In this document: one piece after another, positions 11,204-19,727 of the stretch
How positions within the stretch are numbered: position 1 is the stretch's first letter
Layout: the number at the start of each line of letters is the position of its first letter
Assembly (NCBI GenBank): GCA_009469585.1
Contig: SSXW01000008.1
Span: 56,589-120,588, forward strand
Length of the DNA stretch: 64,000 nt
Source: Dechloromonas sp. Dech2017
GTDB lineage: Bacteria; Pseudomonadota; Gammaproteobacteria; Burkholderiales; Rhodocyclaceae
Direction of reading: 5' to 3'
Program-made: the position numbers and the translations under genes
The notes under the pieces: generated by a model
What the model saw: only the letters and a program-made list of their open reading frames with translations
The model's database searches: none
Told to the model about the DNA's origin: nothing

Positions 11204-13084
11204 TCAGCGGCGCTCGCCGCGCAGGGCGAGAACCAGCGCCTGCAGATTCGCCACGGTGGCGTCGGCAGCGGCCACCGGCGGCCCGGCGCGCAGCGTCACC
11301 GACGAGAAGAAGCCGCGTCGGAAGGGCGTCTGCATCGCCTTGCCGTCGATCCGCGAGAAGAAGCTGCCCCACAGCCCGGACAGCGCCAGCGGCACGACCG
11401 GCACCGGGTTGGCGGCGAGGATGCGGCGGATGCCGGGGCGGAAAGCCTGCAGTTCGCCGTCGCGGGTGATATGCCCCTCGGGAAAGATGGCGACCAGTTC
11501 GCCGTTGTCGAGCGCCCTGGCCACCTCGGCGAAGGCCGCTTCCATCACCTCGGCGTCATCCCGGGCCGAAGCGATGGGAATTGCCCCGCAGTGGCGGAAG
11601 ATGAAGCCGAGCAAAGGCGTTGCGAAGATCCGGTGGTCCATCACGAAGCGCACCGGGCGCGGCGCCGCCCCCATGATGATGACGGCGTCGGCGAAGCTGA
11701 CATGGTTGGCGACGAGGACGGCGGCGCCGTCGTGCGGGATGTTGTCCAGCCCCTCGCTGCGCAGCCGGTACACCGCCTTGACCAGCAACCATGCCATGAA
11801 GCGAAGCAGGAATTCCGGCACCAGGCCGTAGATGTACACGGCGACCGCAGCGTTGAGCAGAGCGGCCAGCCCGAACAGGGCCGGGATGCCCAGGCCGCCG
11901 TCGAGCAGACTGGCCGCGCCTAGCGCCCCAACGACCATGAACAGGGCGTTGAGGATGTTGTTGGCGGCGATGATGCGGGCCCGGTATTCCAGCGAACTGC
12001 GCAGCTGGATCAGGGCGTAGAGCGGCACGATGAAGAAACCGCCGAAGACGCCGAGCAGGGTCAGGTCGAAGAGTACCCGCCACACCGCCGGCACGCTGAG
12101 CAGGCCGAGCAGTTCGTGCGGCGCGGCGCCGGCCAGCCCGCTCGGCGAGGCGAAGTAGAGATCGACGCCGAACACGGTCAGGCCGATCGAGCCGAAGGGC
12201 ACCAGGCCGATCTCGACATGCTTGCCGGACAAGCGCTCGCAGAGCATCGAGCCGACCCCGATGCCGACCGTGAAGGTAGCCAGCAGCAAGATCACCGCCG
12301 ACTCGCCGCCCCCCACCACGAAGCGGGCGTAGGCCGGGAACTGGGCGAGGAAGAGCGCGCCGTACAGCCAGAACCACGAGATGCCGAGAATCGACAGGAA
12401 GACCGTGCGGTCCTGGCGGGCGAAGGCGATGTTGCGCCAGGTTTCGCTGAACGGATTGAGGTTGACCTGCAGCCAGGGCGCCGGCGGCGGCGCCGGCGGA
12501 ATGCCGCGGCTGGCCAGGTAGCCGGCCAGGGCCACGGCCAGGCCGCCGACGGCGATCCACTCGGGCTGCCCGACGGTGCCGGCGAGCAGGCCGCCGGCCA
12601 GGGTGCCGAGCAGGATGGCGACGAAGGTGCCGGCTTCGATCAGGCCGTTGCCGCCGACCAGTTCATCCTCGCGCAGGTGCTGCGGCATGATGGCGTACTT
12701 GACCGGCCCGAACAGCGTCGAATGGCAGCCGAGCAGGAACAGCGCGGCGAGCAGCACGGCCAGGCTGTGCAGGAAAAAGCCGGCGGCGGCGACGCCCATG
12801 ATCAGCATTTCCAGCACCTTGACCAGGCGGGCCAGCATCGCCTTGTCGTATTTGTCGGCCAGTTGCCCGGCCGTCGCCGAGAACAGGAAGAAGGGCAGGA
12901 TGAAGATGCCGGCCGCCAGGTTGGCGAGCAGCCCGGGCGACAGGCTGGTCCAGTGCGCCGCACGGAAGGTGAGGAGCACGATCAGCGCGTTCTTGAACAG
13001 GTTGTCGTTGAAGGCGCCGAGAAACTGGGTGACGAAGAAGGGCGCGAAGCGCCGCGTTCCAAGGAGCCCGAACTGGCCGCTCAT
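11204..13084 (-). CDS. LplT-like MFS transporter fused to PlsC acyltransferase
   Basis: A 626-residue two-part membrane protein. The first 420 or so residues form an MFS transporter resembling the lysophospholipid flippase LplT (FVTQFLGAFNDNLFKNAL at the start). The last 200 residues are a PlsC-type glycerolipid acyltransferase with the catalytic H-x4-D (NHVSFAD, near residue 455) and the glycerophosphate-binding FPEGHITRDGE. The layout is that of an Aas/LplT-type lysophospholipid recycling protein without the acyl-ACP synthetase domain. The likely role is import of lysophospholipid across the inner membrane and re-acylation, with the acyl donor supplied by another enzyme. The ATG at 13084 gives the conserved start. 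Confidence 0.9.
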   Translation of the reverse strand: MSGQFGLLGTRRFAPFFVTQFLGAFNDNLFKNALIVLLTFRAAHWTSLSPGLLANLAAGIFILPFFLFSATAGQLADKYDKAMLARLVKVLEMLIMGVAAAGFFLHSLAVLLAALFLLGCHSTLFGPVKYAIMPQHLREDELVGGNGLIEAGTFVAILLGTLAGGLLAGTVGQPEWIAVGGLAVALAGYLASRGIPPAPPPAPWLQVNLNPFSETWRNIAFARQDRTVFLSILGISWFWLYGALFLAQFPAYARFVVGGGESAVILLLATFTVGIGVGSMLCERLSGKHVEIGLVPFGSIGLTVFGVDLYFASPSGLAGAAPHELLGLLSVPAVWRVLFDLTLLGVFGGFFIVPLYALIQLRSSLEYRARIIAANNILNALFMVVGALGAASLLDGGLGIPALFGLAALLNAAVAVYIYGLVPEFLLRFMAWLLVKAVYRLRSEGLDNIPHDGAAVLVANHVSFADAVIIMGAAPRPVRFVMDHRIFATPLLGFIFRHCGAIPIASARDDAEVMEAAFAEVARALDNGELVAIFPEGHITRDGELQAFRPGIRRILAANPVPVVPLALSGLWGSFFSRIDGKAMQTPFRRGFFSSVTLRAGPPVAAADATVANLQALVLALRGERR

Positions 13085-13281
13085 GGCTGCCTCGCGTCAG
13101 GCTGGCGGAGCATGCGGTGCAGGGCCGGCAACGGCATCCGGCACGCCGCGGACGAGCCGGGGCGGCGGGCGGGGTGAAGTTCTGGGTGGCGGGTCATGGC
13201 GCCATTCTCGCAGGTCTGGCCGCTTTCCGCGCAGCGGGACGCAGCCCGGGCCGGCCGCCGGGGCCGCGCCCGACCCGCGCC

Positions 13282-14958
13282 CTAGCCGGCCGCTTCGGCC
13301 AGCGGCGGCGGCGTGCGCGGCAGCACGACGCGGAAGCGCGAGCCGCGGCCGACCTCGCTGTCGACGACGATCTGCCCGCCGTGCTTGGCGACGATGCTGT
13401 AGGACAGCGACAGCCCGAGGCCGGTGCCCTTGCCGATCGGCTTGGTGGTGAAGAAGGGTTCGAAAATGCGCGCCAGGTGCTGCGGCGCGATGCCCTTGCC
13501 GTTGTCCTCGACCTCGACCCAGACCCGCTCGTCGTCATGGCCGGTGCGGATGGTGATCAGCCCCTGGTCGTCGATGGCATGGGCGGCGTTGACCAGCAGG
13601 TTCATGAAGACCTGGTTGAGCTGCGAGGGCAGGCACTCGATCGGCGGGATGTGGCCGTACTCCTTGACCACCTTGGCCTTGTACTTGATTTCGTTCCACA
13701 CCACGTTGAGCGTGCTGTCGAGTCCGGCTTCGAGGTTGCCCAGCTCGCGCTCGGAGCGATCGACGTGGGAGAAATTCTTGAGGTCCTGGACGATGCGCTT
13801 GACGCGCTGCAGGCCGTCGAGCGACTCGGCGAGCAGGACGACGACATCCTCGCGCAGGTAGGCGGCATCGATTTCCTGCTTGAGGCGGCGGATGTCGGCC
13901 AGCACGCCCTCGACCATCGACGCCTCGCGCTCCTCGTAGGCGCCGAGCAGGCGCAGCATGTCGCTGATGTAGCGCTGCAGGGTGCCCAGGTTGGAGCTGA
14001 CGAAGCCGACCGGGTTGTTGATCTCGTGGGCGACGCCGGCCGCCAGCTGGCCGATCGAGGCCATTTTCTCCGATTGCAGCAACTGGTTCTGGGCCTCCTC
14101 GAGCTTGGCGATCAGCCCCTGCTGGCGTTCCCTCTCGGCCTGCAGCCGGGTGTTGGCCGCCTGCAGGTCGGCCGTGCGCTCGCGCACCCTTTCCTCGAGC
14201 CGGTCGCGCGAATCGCGCAGGGCTTCCTCGACCCGGGTCCGCTCGGTGATGTCGGTAAAGCCGAAGACGCGGCCGACGACGTGCTCGCCGAGATGCTGTG
14301 GGCGCGAGGTACATTCGAAGACCCGGCCGTCGCTCAGACGGAAGACATCGGCCGTTTCGCTGCGATCGACGATGGCCTCGAGCCGGGCCCGCCAAAGCCC
14401 GCCGTCCTCGACCTGGTCGCCGACCAGGGCGAGGATCTCGGCATCGCGCCGGTCGATCAGCAGGGCCTCGGGAATCTGCCACATGGCGCTGAACAGGCGG
14501 TTCATGCTGGCGATGCGGCCCTGCCAGTCGATGACCAGGATGCCGTTGCCGGTCGATTCGAGGGTGGCCCGCAGCTGCGACAGGGTGTGCTCCAGGGTTT
14601 CCTCGACCTGGCGCTGGCGGCTGGCATCGCGAGCCTGGATGAGGAGCAGCGGTCGCCCTTCGTGGTCCACGCGGCGCACCGACTTGCCGACCGTCAGCAG
14701 GCTGCCATCGGCGCACTGGTAGAGCCCTTCGCCGGCCTCGATGTCGACCAGCTGGCCGTGGCGAGCCTCTTCCCAGTAGAAGACGTCAGGCAGCGAGCTT
14801 TCGATGTCGGTGATGGCCATGCCGAGCAACTGCCCTTCGCCGTAGCCGAGCAACCGGCAGGCCGCCCGGTTGGTTATGACGATGCGCAGTTGCACCGGGT
14901 CGACCAGCAGCATGATGTCGGGGCTGTGATCGAGCAGCAGTTTTTCCAGGCTGTTCAT
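13282..14958 (-). CDS. PAS-domain sensor histidine kinase
   Basis: A 558-residue kinase with no membrane segment. It has two PAS-like regions (about 5-110 and 125-245, the second ending GFTDITERTRVEEAL), a long coiled coil (about 245-295), a HisKA_4-type dimerisation region with the phospho-acceptor in AAGVAHEINNPVGF, and HATPase_c motifs N (NQVFMNLLVNAAHAI), G1 (DNGKGIAP), F (EPFFTTK) and G2 (GKGTGLGLSL). There is no receiver domain. Its start codon overlaps the stop of the HD-GYP gene upstream (ATGA), so both proteins are made from one message. The kinase may phosphorylate a regulator encoded elsewhere, because the HD-GYP protein lacks a receiver domain. Confidence 0.9.
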   Translation of the reverse strand: MNSLEKLLLDHSPDIMLLVDPVQLRIVITNRAACRLLGYGEGQLLGMAITDIESSLPDVFYWEEARHGQLVDIEAGEGLYQCADGSLLTVGKSVRRVDHEGRPLLLIQARDASRQRQVEETLEHTLSQLRATLESTGNGILVIDWQGRIASMNRLFSAMWQIPEALLIDRRDAEILALVGDQVEDGGLWRARLEAIVDRSETADVFRLSDGRVFECTSRPQHLGEHVVGRVFGFTDITERTRVEEALRDSRDRLEERVRERTADLQAANTRLQAERERQQGLIAKLEEAQNQLLQSEKMASIGQLAAGVAHEINNPVGFVSSNLGTLQRYISDMLRLLGAYEEREASMVEGVLADIRRLKQEIDAAYLREDVVVLLAESLDGLQRVKRIVQDLKNFSHVDRSERELGNLEAGLDSTLNVVWNEIKYKAKVVKEYGHIPPIECLPSQLNQVFMNLLVNAAHAIDDQGLITIRTGHDDERVWVEVEDNGKGIAPQHLARIFEPFFTTKPIGKGTGLGLSLSYSIVAKHGGQIVVDSEVGRGSRFRVVLPRTPPPLAEAAG

Positions 14959-16256
14959 GGCGTCACCGTCGGCAGACCGGCCTGGCCGGCGTCGAAGTAG
15001 TAGCTGACCCGCTGGCGCGGGCTCAGGTAGTTGTAGATTTCGCCCGGCAGCTGGGCCGGCCGGATGGCCTTGGCGACGCTCAGTTCGCTCTCCCGGTCGA
15101 GATCGACGAGGATGGCCTGGTCGCGGGGAACGCTTTCGTCGTGGATGACCAGCATCGGTTTCATCGGTTTTTTGGTGTTGACCGTAGCGACCATGCCGAT
15201 CGCCCCGTTCGACAGCTGGACGATGCTGCCCGGCGGGTAGACGCCGAGGCAGCGGATGAAAAGCTGGAGCAGCTTCGGATCGAACTTGCCGCGCCAGCGG
15301 GCGAACATCTGCGACAGCGCTTCATGCGGGGTCAGCGCGGTGGCCAGGTTGAAGGGGTTGCACAGCTCGTCGTAATGGTTGGCCAGGGCCACGATGCGCG
15401 ACAGCAGGCCGCTCGCCTCGCCCTTGAGCTTGCGCGGGTAGCCGCTGCCGTCGAACAGTTCGTGGTGTTCGAAAACGATGTCGAGAACGGCCGGTGCCAG
15501 GCCGATACGCCGGCCGACATCGACCCCGTACTGGCAGTGCATTTCGTAGAGGCTGCGCTCGGCCTGGGTCAGCGGCTCCAGCTTCATCAGGATGCGACCG
15601 GGAATTTCCTTGCGCCCGATGTCGTGGAACAGGGCGCCCAGGCCCAGGGTCATGAACTGCTCGGCCGGCAGTTGCAGCTCGCGGGCCGCCATCAGCGACA
15701 GCATGGTGACGTTGAGCGAGTGGAAATACAGTTCCTCGCCGCCCATGCGGTCGCCCATCACGTGAATGGCCAGCTCCGGCGCGCAGAGGATCGAATCGAC
15801 AATGCGCCCGACCAGTTGCGTCGCCTGGCTGACCGCCTGCGGCGGCCGGGCCTGCAGATTTTTCTCGATCTGGCGCACGGCGCGGGCGGTATCGACGAAG
15901 GCCTGCTCGATGCCGGCCGCCGCCGTGCGCTGGGTGCGCACGCGCTCCATCATCGCCCGCTTGGCGGCCAGGGCCTCGGCGATGGCCGGAGCGGGCTGCC
16001 CGGCAGCGGGTTCACTGGTCGCTGCGGCGGCCGCTTCGGTGGCAACAGCGGCCGGCGACGGCGGCAGGTCGCGGTCGCTGAGCGCCGGGTCGTAGCGCAC
16101 GCTGCTCAGCCCGAGGCCGCGGATGGTCCGGATCTGCTCCTCCGAACGGATCTTGAAATGGCTGAGGGCAAAGGGGTGCTCGAACCAGGCCAGATCGAGA
16201 TGCACGTAGAGCCCGATACGCAACTGGTCGATGCTAATTCTGGGCTTGTCGGACAT
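14955..16256 (-). CDS. HD-GYP domain protein, probable cyclic-di-GMP phosphodiesterase
   Basis: A 433-residue protein. The N-terminus (about 1-135) resembles DUF3391, often found before HD-GYP domains, with an Ala/Pro-rich linker around 65-95. The HD-GYP domain (about 145-350) has the HD dyad at 211-212 (FHDIGRKEIP), HHE at 264-266 and DGSGYP at 269-274, a near-canonical GYP motif. The expected reaction is hydrolysis of cyclic-di-GMP to GMP or pGpG. No receiver or membrane segment is visible. It is the first gene of a two-gene operon with the PAS kinase, overlapping it by 4 bases. The ATG at 16256 gives the family start MSDKPRISIDQLRIGLYV. Confidence 0.92.
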   Translation of the reverse strand: MSDKPRISIDQLRIGLYVHLDLAWFEHPFALSHFKIRSEEQIRTIRGLGLSSVRYDPALSDRDLPPSPAAVATEAAAAATSEPAAGQPAPAIAEALAAKRAMMERVRTQRTAAAGIEQAFVDTARAVRQIEKNLQARPPQAVSQATQLVGRIVDSILCAPELAIHVMGDRMGGEELYFHSLNVTMLSLMAARELQLPAEQFMTLGLGALFHDIGRKEIPGRILMKLEPLTQAERSLYEMHCQYGVDVGRRIGLAPAVLDIVFEHHELFDGSGYPRKLKGEASGLLSRIVALANHYDELCNPFNLATALTPHEALSQMFARWRGKFDPKLLQLFIRCLGVYPPGSIVQLSNGAIGMVATVNTKKPMKPMLVIHDESVPRDQAILVDLDRESELSVAKAIRPAQLPGEIYNYLSPRQRVSYYFDAGQAGLPTVTP

Positions 16257-16448
16257 CGGGCTCGGTCACCTCGGAGAAAACGATGAAAATCTGTCGATCA
16301 GCTGATTTTGCCACTTTTACCACTTGTTGTCAGACTATTTCTATTCCCCTCCGCCACGGCAAGGGCCATGGCAAACTGCACGAAACGCCGGGGGCGACCG
16401 GCTGCCTGTCCGGGTCGGATCGCCATCCGCTCACCAAGGAGCCTCACC

Positions 16449-16874
16449 ATGCGCCAGACCATCAGTTTCGTCACCCTCGGCGTCGCCGACCTGGCGCACA
16501 GCCGCCGTTTCTACGGTGCCCTCGGCTGGCGCGAATCGTCGGGCAGCCAGGCCGAGGTCGCTTTCTTCCAGGTTGGCAGCGTCGCCTTCGCCCTCTTCGG
16601 GCGCGACGCGCTGGCCGAGGATGCCGGCGTCCCGCCAGCCGGTAGCGGCTTCGCCGGATTCGCACTGGCCCACAACGTCGCCTCGGAAGCGGCCGTCGAT
16701 GCAACGCTGGCGGAAGCCGTGGCGGCCGGCGGGCGCCTCGTCCGGGCCGGCGAAAGGGCGCCCTGGGGTGGCTTCCGCGGCTATTTCGCCGATCCCGACG
16801 GCTTTCTCTGGGAGGTCTGCCACAACCCATTCTTTCCGCTCGACGCCCAGGGATTCGTGCAGTTGCCGGCCTGA
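16449..16874 (+). CDS. VOC (glyoxalase/bleomycin-resistance) superfamily protein
   Basis: A 141-residue protein with two beta-alpha-beta-beta-beta units typical of vicinal-oxygen-chelate proteins: ISFVTLGVADLAHSRRFYGALGW at the start, and YFADPDGFLWEVCHNP, the last metal-strand segment, near the end. The Glu of WEVCHNP is the usual metal ligand position. The substrate is unknown; such small stand-alone forms include dioxygenase-like, lyase and resistance proteins. The ATG at 16449 follows a good AAGGAG. The gene stands alone; a perfect hairpin overlaps its stop. Confidence 0.85.
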   Translation: MRQTISFVTLGVADLAHSRRFYGALGWRESSGSQAEVAFFQVGSVAFALFGRDALAEDAGVPPAGSGFAGFALAHNVASEAAVDATLAEAVAAGGRLVRAGERAPWGGFRGYFADPDGFLWEVCHNPFFPLDAQGFVQLPA

Positions 16875-16907
16875 GAGCCTGCCAAATATTTGTTCACAGG
16901 CTCTCAG
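16871..16907 (+). terminator. Hairpin overlapping the VOC stop codon
   Basis: CTGAGAGCCTG (16871-16881) pairs perfectly with CAGGCTCTCAG (16897-16907), an 11-bp stem with a 15-base loop. The stop codon of the VOC gene lies inside the left arm. There is no T-run after it, so it may be an mRNA 3' stabiliser rather than a true intrinsic terminator. Confidence 0.5.
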
Positions 16908-17043
16908 CCGGGCCGCCCGTACAAACCGGCACGACATGTTGCAGACTGTTACTTGATATCGCCCGGGGCGGCCCGTATCTTTCACCCATGCGCTGACCCC
17001 AACAGCCTGACGGCCGGTTTCTCCTCCCCTCGACCGACCGTCT

Positions 17044-17080
17044 GAAAGCCCCGCTCCCCCCGGCGGGGCTTTCTCCTTTC
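17044..17080 (+). terminator. Intrinsic terminator-like hairpin
   Basis: GAAAGCCCCGC (17044-17054) and GCGGGGCTTTC (17063-17073) form a perfect 11-bp stem with an 8-base C-rich loop, followed by TCCTTTC. It lies 170 bp after the VOC stop and 39 bp before the end of the convergent lipoprotein gene. The T-rich arm would work best for plus-strand transcripts. The A/T ends make it partly usable in both directions. Confidence 0.6.
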
Positions 17081-17118
17081 TGGCCGCCGCTTTTCCTTCG
17101 CCGTTTTTCGTTCGTCGC

Positions 17119-17340
17119 TCAGTTGGCGACCTTGCGCCAGCCCCTGTTTTCCAGGCAGCGCTGCATGCGCCGGACCTGGGCCTGGGTGACGGCGCCGTCG
17201 GCCCCTTCGTAGCTTTGCTGCTTGCAGGCGATTTCGTCGCGCCGGTAGTCGGCCGCGTCGGCCCCCGGGCGCTCCCAGTGCCAGGCCGGGCGCAGCGCGC
17301 AGCCAGCCAGCCCCAGGCAGAAGATGAGCAGGATTTTCAT
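17119..17340 (-). CDS. Small lipoprotein of unknown function
   Basis: A 73-residue protein with a lipoprotein signal: hydrophobic MKILLIFCLGLAGC, with the lipobox LAGC placing the acylated Cys at residue 14. The mature part is charged and contains two further Cys (IACKQQSY and MQRCLENRGW). The ending CLENRGWRK resembles many small betaproteobacterial lipoproteins of unknown function. A second possible ATG lies 3 codons upstream (17349). The gene is divergent from the alpha/beta hydrolase gene. Confidence 0.75.
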   Translation of the reverse strand: MKILLIFCLGLAGCALRPAWHWERPGADAADYRRDEIACKQQSYEGADGAVTQAQVRRMQRCLENRGWRKVAN

Positions 17341-17429
17341 GGCACCCATTTTATGCTGGCGCGGCCGAGCGGTCGCCTGGCCACGGCCCGGGTTAAAATC
17401 CTGCCCCCGGGCCCGCCGCGACGAAAATG

Positions 17430-17469
17430 CCGCGGTCAACCGGAAAATTTGCCCAAAAACGAAATTTCG
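17430..17469 (+). repeat. Dispersed repeat, copy 3
   Basis: Begins CCGCGGTCAACCGGAAAATT and continues TGCCCAAAAACGAAATTTCG. It ends one base before the ATG of the hydrolase gene, so it forms the entire proximal leader and displaces any normal ribosome-binding site. Confidence 0.65.
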
Positions 17470-17470
17470 C

Positions 17471-18358
17471 ATGCGCCTTTCCCGTTCCGAATTCCTCGAC
17501 CTGCCGGATGTCCGGCTGCACATCCGGCGCTGGGGCGACCCGCAAGCGCCGCTGCTCTTCCTGCTGCACGGCTGGATGGATGTCTCGGCCTCCTTCCAGT
17601 TCGTCGTCGACGAACTGCAGCGCGACTGGCAGATCGTCGCCCCCGAATGGCGCGGCTTCGGTCAGTCGCAATGGCTGGGCCGGCCCTACTTTTTCGCCGA
17701 GCACCTGGGCGATCTCGAGGCCATCGTCGATCACTGCGCCCCCACCGGCAAGATCAGGCTGGTCGGCCACAGCATGGGCGGCATCCTCGCCTGCCTGTAC
17801 GCCGGCCTGCGCCCGGAGCGGGTCGAAGGCGTCGTTTCGCTGGAAGGCTTCGGCATCGCGCCGACCACGCCGGACATGGCGCCCGGCCGCTACCAGCAGT
17901 GGTTCGCGGCGCTCAAGCAGCCGCCGCGCATGCACGTCTATGCCGACCGCGGCGCCTTCGCCCGCCGCCTGCGCCACATGGACCGCTTCCTCAGCGTCGA
18001 CCGGGCCGACTTCCTGGCCCGCCACCTGGCCCGCATCGGCGACGGCGAGACCCGCCACGGCCTGCGTCGCCACGGCATCATCTGGAACGGCGATCCGTGG
18101 CACAAGGCGCCCTCGCCCCATCTCTTCCGGCTGGAAGAATCGATGGCCATCTGGCGGCAGATCAGCTGCCCGGTGCACTGGGTGGCCGGCCGCCAGTCCT
18201 GGGTGATCCGCGATTTCGCCGCCCGGCCCGGCGACTGGGAGGCCCGCCAGGCCTGCTTCGCCCACCTCACCGAGAGCTGGATCGAGGACAGCGACCACAT
18301 GCTGCACCACGACCAGCCGGCGGCCGTGGCGCGCATCATCGAGGACTTTTTCCGCTGA
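17471..18358 (+). CDS. Alpha/beta hydrolase
   Basis: A 295-residue alpha/beta hydrolase-fold protein. The oxyanion segment HGWMDVSASF, the nucleophile elbow GHSMGG (Ser near residue 101) and the C-terminal catalytic His in DSDHMLHHDQP are visible. The substrate is unknown; the family includes esterases, epoxide hydrolases and haloalkane dehalogenases. I chose the ATG at 17471 because the preceding in-frame codons come from a dispersed repeat and non-coding leader. No Shine-Dalgarno sequence is visible before this ATG. The gene ends 64 bp before the convergent MFS gene. Confidence 0.87.
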   Translation: MRLSRSEFLDLPDVRLHIRRWGDPQAPLLFLLHGWMDVSASFQFVVDELQRDWQIVAPEWRGFGQSQWLGRPYFFAEHLGDLEAIVDHCAPTGKIRLVGHSMGGILACLYAGLRPERVEGVVSLEGFGIAPTTPDMAPGRYQQWFAALKQPPRMHVYADRGAFARRLRHMDRFLSVDRADFLARHLARIGDGETRHGLRRHGIIWNGDPWHKAPSPHLFRLEESMAIWRQISCPVHWVAGRQSWVIRDFAARPGDWEARQACFAHLTESWIEDSDHMLHHDQPAAVARIIEDFFR

Positions 18359-18372
18359 GCGGCCGGGGGTTG

Positions 18373-18412
18373 CTGCGGTCGACGGCGAAAATCGCCCGAA
18401 ATCGAAAAACCC
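18373..18412 (+). repeat. Dispersed repeat, copy 4
   Basis: Begins CTGCGGTCGACGGCGAAAAT and continues CGCCCGAAATCGAAAAACCC. It occupies most of the 64-bp gap between the convergent hydrolase and MFS genes, as copy 1 does between another convergent pair. Confidence 0.65.
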
Positions 18413-18422
18413 TGGCCGGCCC

Positions 18423-19625
18423 TCAGGCGCCCTGGCCGGCCATCGACAAGGCGCCGGCATCGCGCCTTTCGACCCATTTCAGGATGACCAGCAAGGCGGT
18501 GCCGACGGCCAGCACGCCGGCCGCCACGTACAGCCCGGCGGCGTAGCTGCCGAGCCGCTCAGCCAGCCCGCCGACGATGAGCGGCCCGATGATCTGGGCG
18601 ACGCCGTAGGAGAGAGTCATCCTGCCCATCATCTTGGCCGGCCGGGTCGGGTAGTAGCGCCCGGCCATGGTCAGCACCAGGCTGACCATGCCGATGAAGG
18701 TGCCGCCGAAGAGCAGGGCGCCGAGCAGCGTGGCGTAGAGGCCGCCGACCGCCACCGGCAGGACGATGCCGACGATCTGCAGCAGCGCGGCGAGGATCAG
18801 GGCGTTGATGTCGCCGGTGCGCCGGGCGATCAGGTCCCAGTTGAAGGCGGCCGGCGCCGCCGCCAGGCCGATGGCCAGGAAGGCCAGCGCCCCCTGCCCG
18901 GCCAGCCCGGGCAGGCCGTCCACGATGGCGACGATGAAGGTGGCGCTGATCACGTAGCCGAAGCCGGCGCAGAAGTAGGCGGCCATGAAAATGCGCAGGA
19001 AGAGCGGGCTGGGCGGGTTGTCGCGCAGCGGCACGCCGCTTTTCGTCACGGCGCTGGTGTCGGGCGCCGGCAGCCAGGCCAGGGCCGGCACGACGAGCAG
19101 GCAGGCGATGGCCGAGAAGGCGAACCACTGTTGCTGCCAGTCGAGCCCGCCGCTCATCGCCCCGACGGCGATGGCGCAGCCGGCGATGCCCAGCCCGATG
19201 CCGGCGAAGTGGATGCCCAGTTCGGGCCGGTGGTTGTGGCGGATCAGCCAGTTGAGGATGAGGCCGGTGCCGAGCAGCATGCCGGCGGCGCTGGCCAGGC
19301 CGGCGATGAAGCGCGAGGCCATCCACAGCCAGGGGTCGGCGGTCAGGCCCATCATGATCGTGCTGACGATGGCGACGACCATGCCGATACGGTACAGCCT
19401 GTCCTTGAGAACCAGATCGCCGATCAGCGAGGCGACCAGCGCCCCGCACAGGTAGCCGGCGTAGTTGAGCGCCGCCAGCCAGCCGGCTTCGGCCAGCCCC
19501 AGCCCGGCCTGCTGCTGCATCAGCGGCAGCAGCGGCGTGTAGGCGAAGCGGGCAACGCCGAAAGTCAGCAGCAGGCTGAAGATCCCGGCGCTCAGCACCT
19601 TGAGGCGTTCTCTCTGCGAAGTCAT
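18423..19625 (-). CDS. YbfB/YjiJ family MFS transporter
   Basis: A 400-residue, 12-helix major facilitator. The start (LLLTFGVARFAYTPLLPLMQQQAGL) is the YbfB/YjiJ-family signature with Arg in helix 1, and the loop ending GALVASLIGDLVLKDRLYRIG matches the helix 2-3 motif. The substrate is unknown. It is transcribed divergently from a LysR-type regulator gene across 102 bp that carry three inverted repeats, which strongly suggests it is the regulator's target. The ATG at 19625 follows AAGGAGTG on the minus strand. Confidence 0.88.
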   Translation of the reverse strand: MTSQRERLKVLSAGIFSLLLTFGVARFAYTPLLPLMQQQAGLGLAEAGWLAALNYAGYLCGALVASLIGDLVLKDRLYRIGMVVAIVSTIMMGLTADPWLWMASRFIAGLASAAGMLLGTGLILNWLIRHNHRPELGIHFAGIGLGIAGCAIAVGAMSGGLDWQQQWFAFSAIACLLVVPALAWLPAPDTSAVTKSGVPLRDNPPSPLFLRIFMAAYFCAGFGYVISATFIVAIVDGLPGLAGQGALAFLAIGLAAAPAAFNWDLIARRTGDINALILAALLQIVGIVLPVAVGGLYATLLGALLFGGTFIGMVSLVLTMAGRYYPTRPAKMMGRMTLSYGVAQIIGPLIVGGLAERLGSYAAGLYVAAGVLAVGTALLVILKWVERRDAGALSMAGQGA

Positions 19626-19660
19626 GGCGACACTCCTTTTTTCGTTCTTGAGTCGGCACG

Positions 19661-19711
19661 ATAACCAGCGTAAATTATCTGCACAAATGATTTGTTTTGA
19701 ACGAACCGTTC
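19661..19711. promoter_or_regulatory. Divergent promoter/operator region with three inverted repeats
   Basis: Between the MFS and lysR genes there are three symmetric sites. ATAA-N10-TTAT lies at 19661-19678 and resembles a LysR-type box. ACAAATGATTTGT at 19683-19695 has 6-bp arms, and GAACGAACCGTTC at 19699-19711 has 5-bp arms. The region is A/T-rich compared with its surroundings. I infer binding by the divergent LysR-type regulator; which repeat is the activation site cannot be told. Confidence 0.55.
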
Positions 19712-19727
19712 TTATTTTGAGATAACC

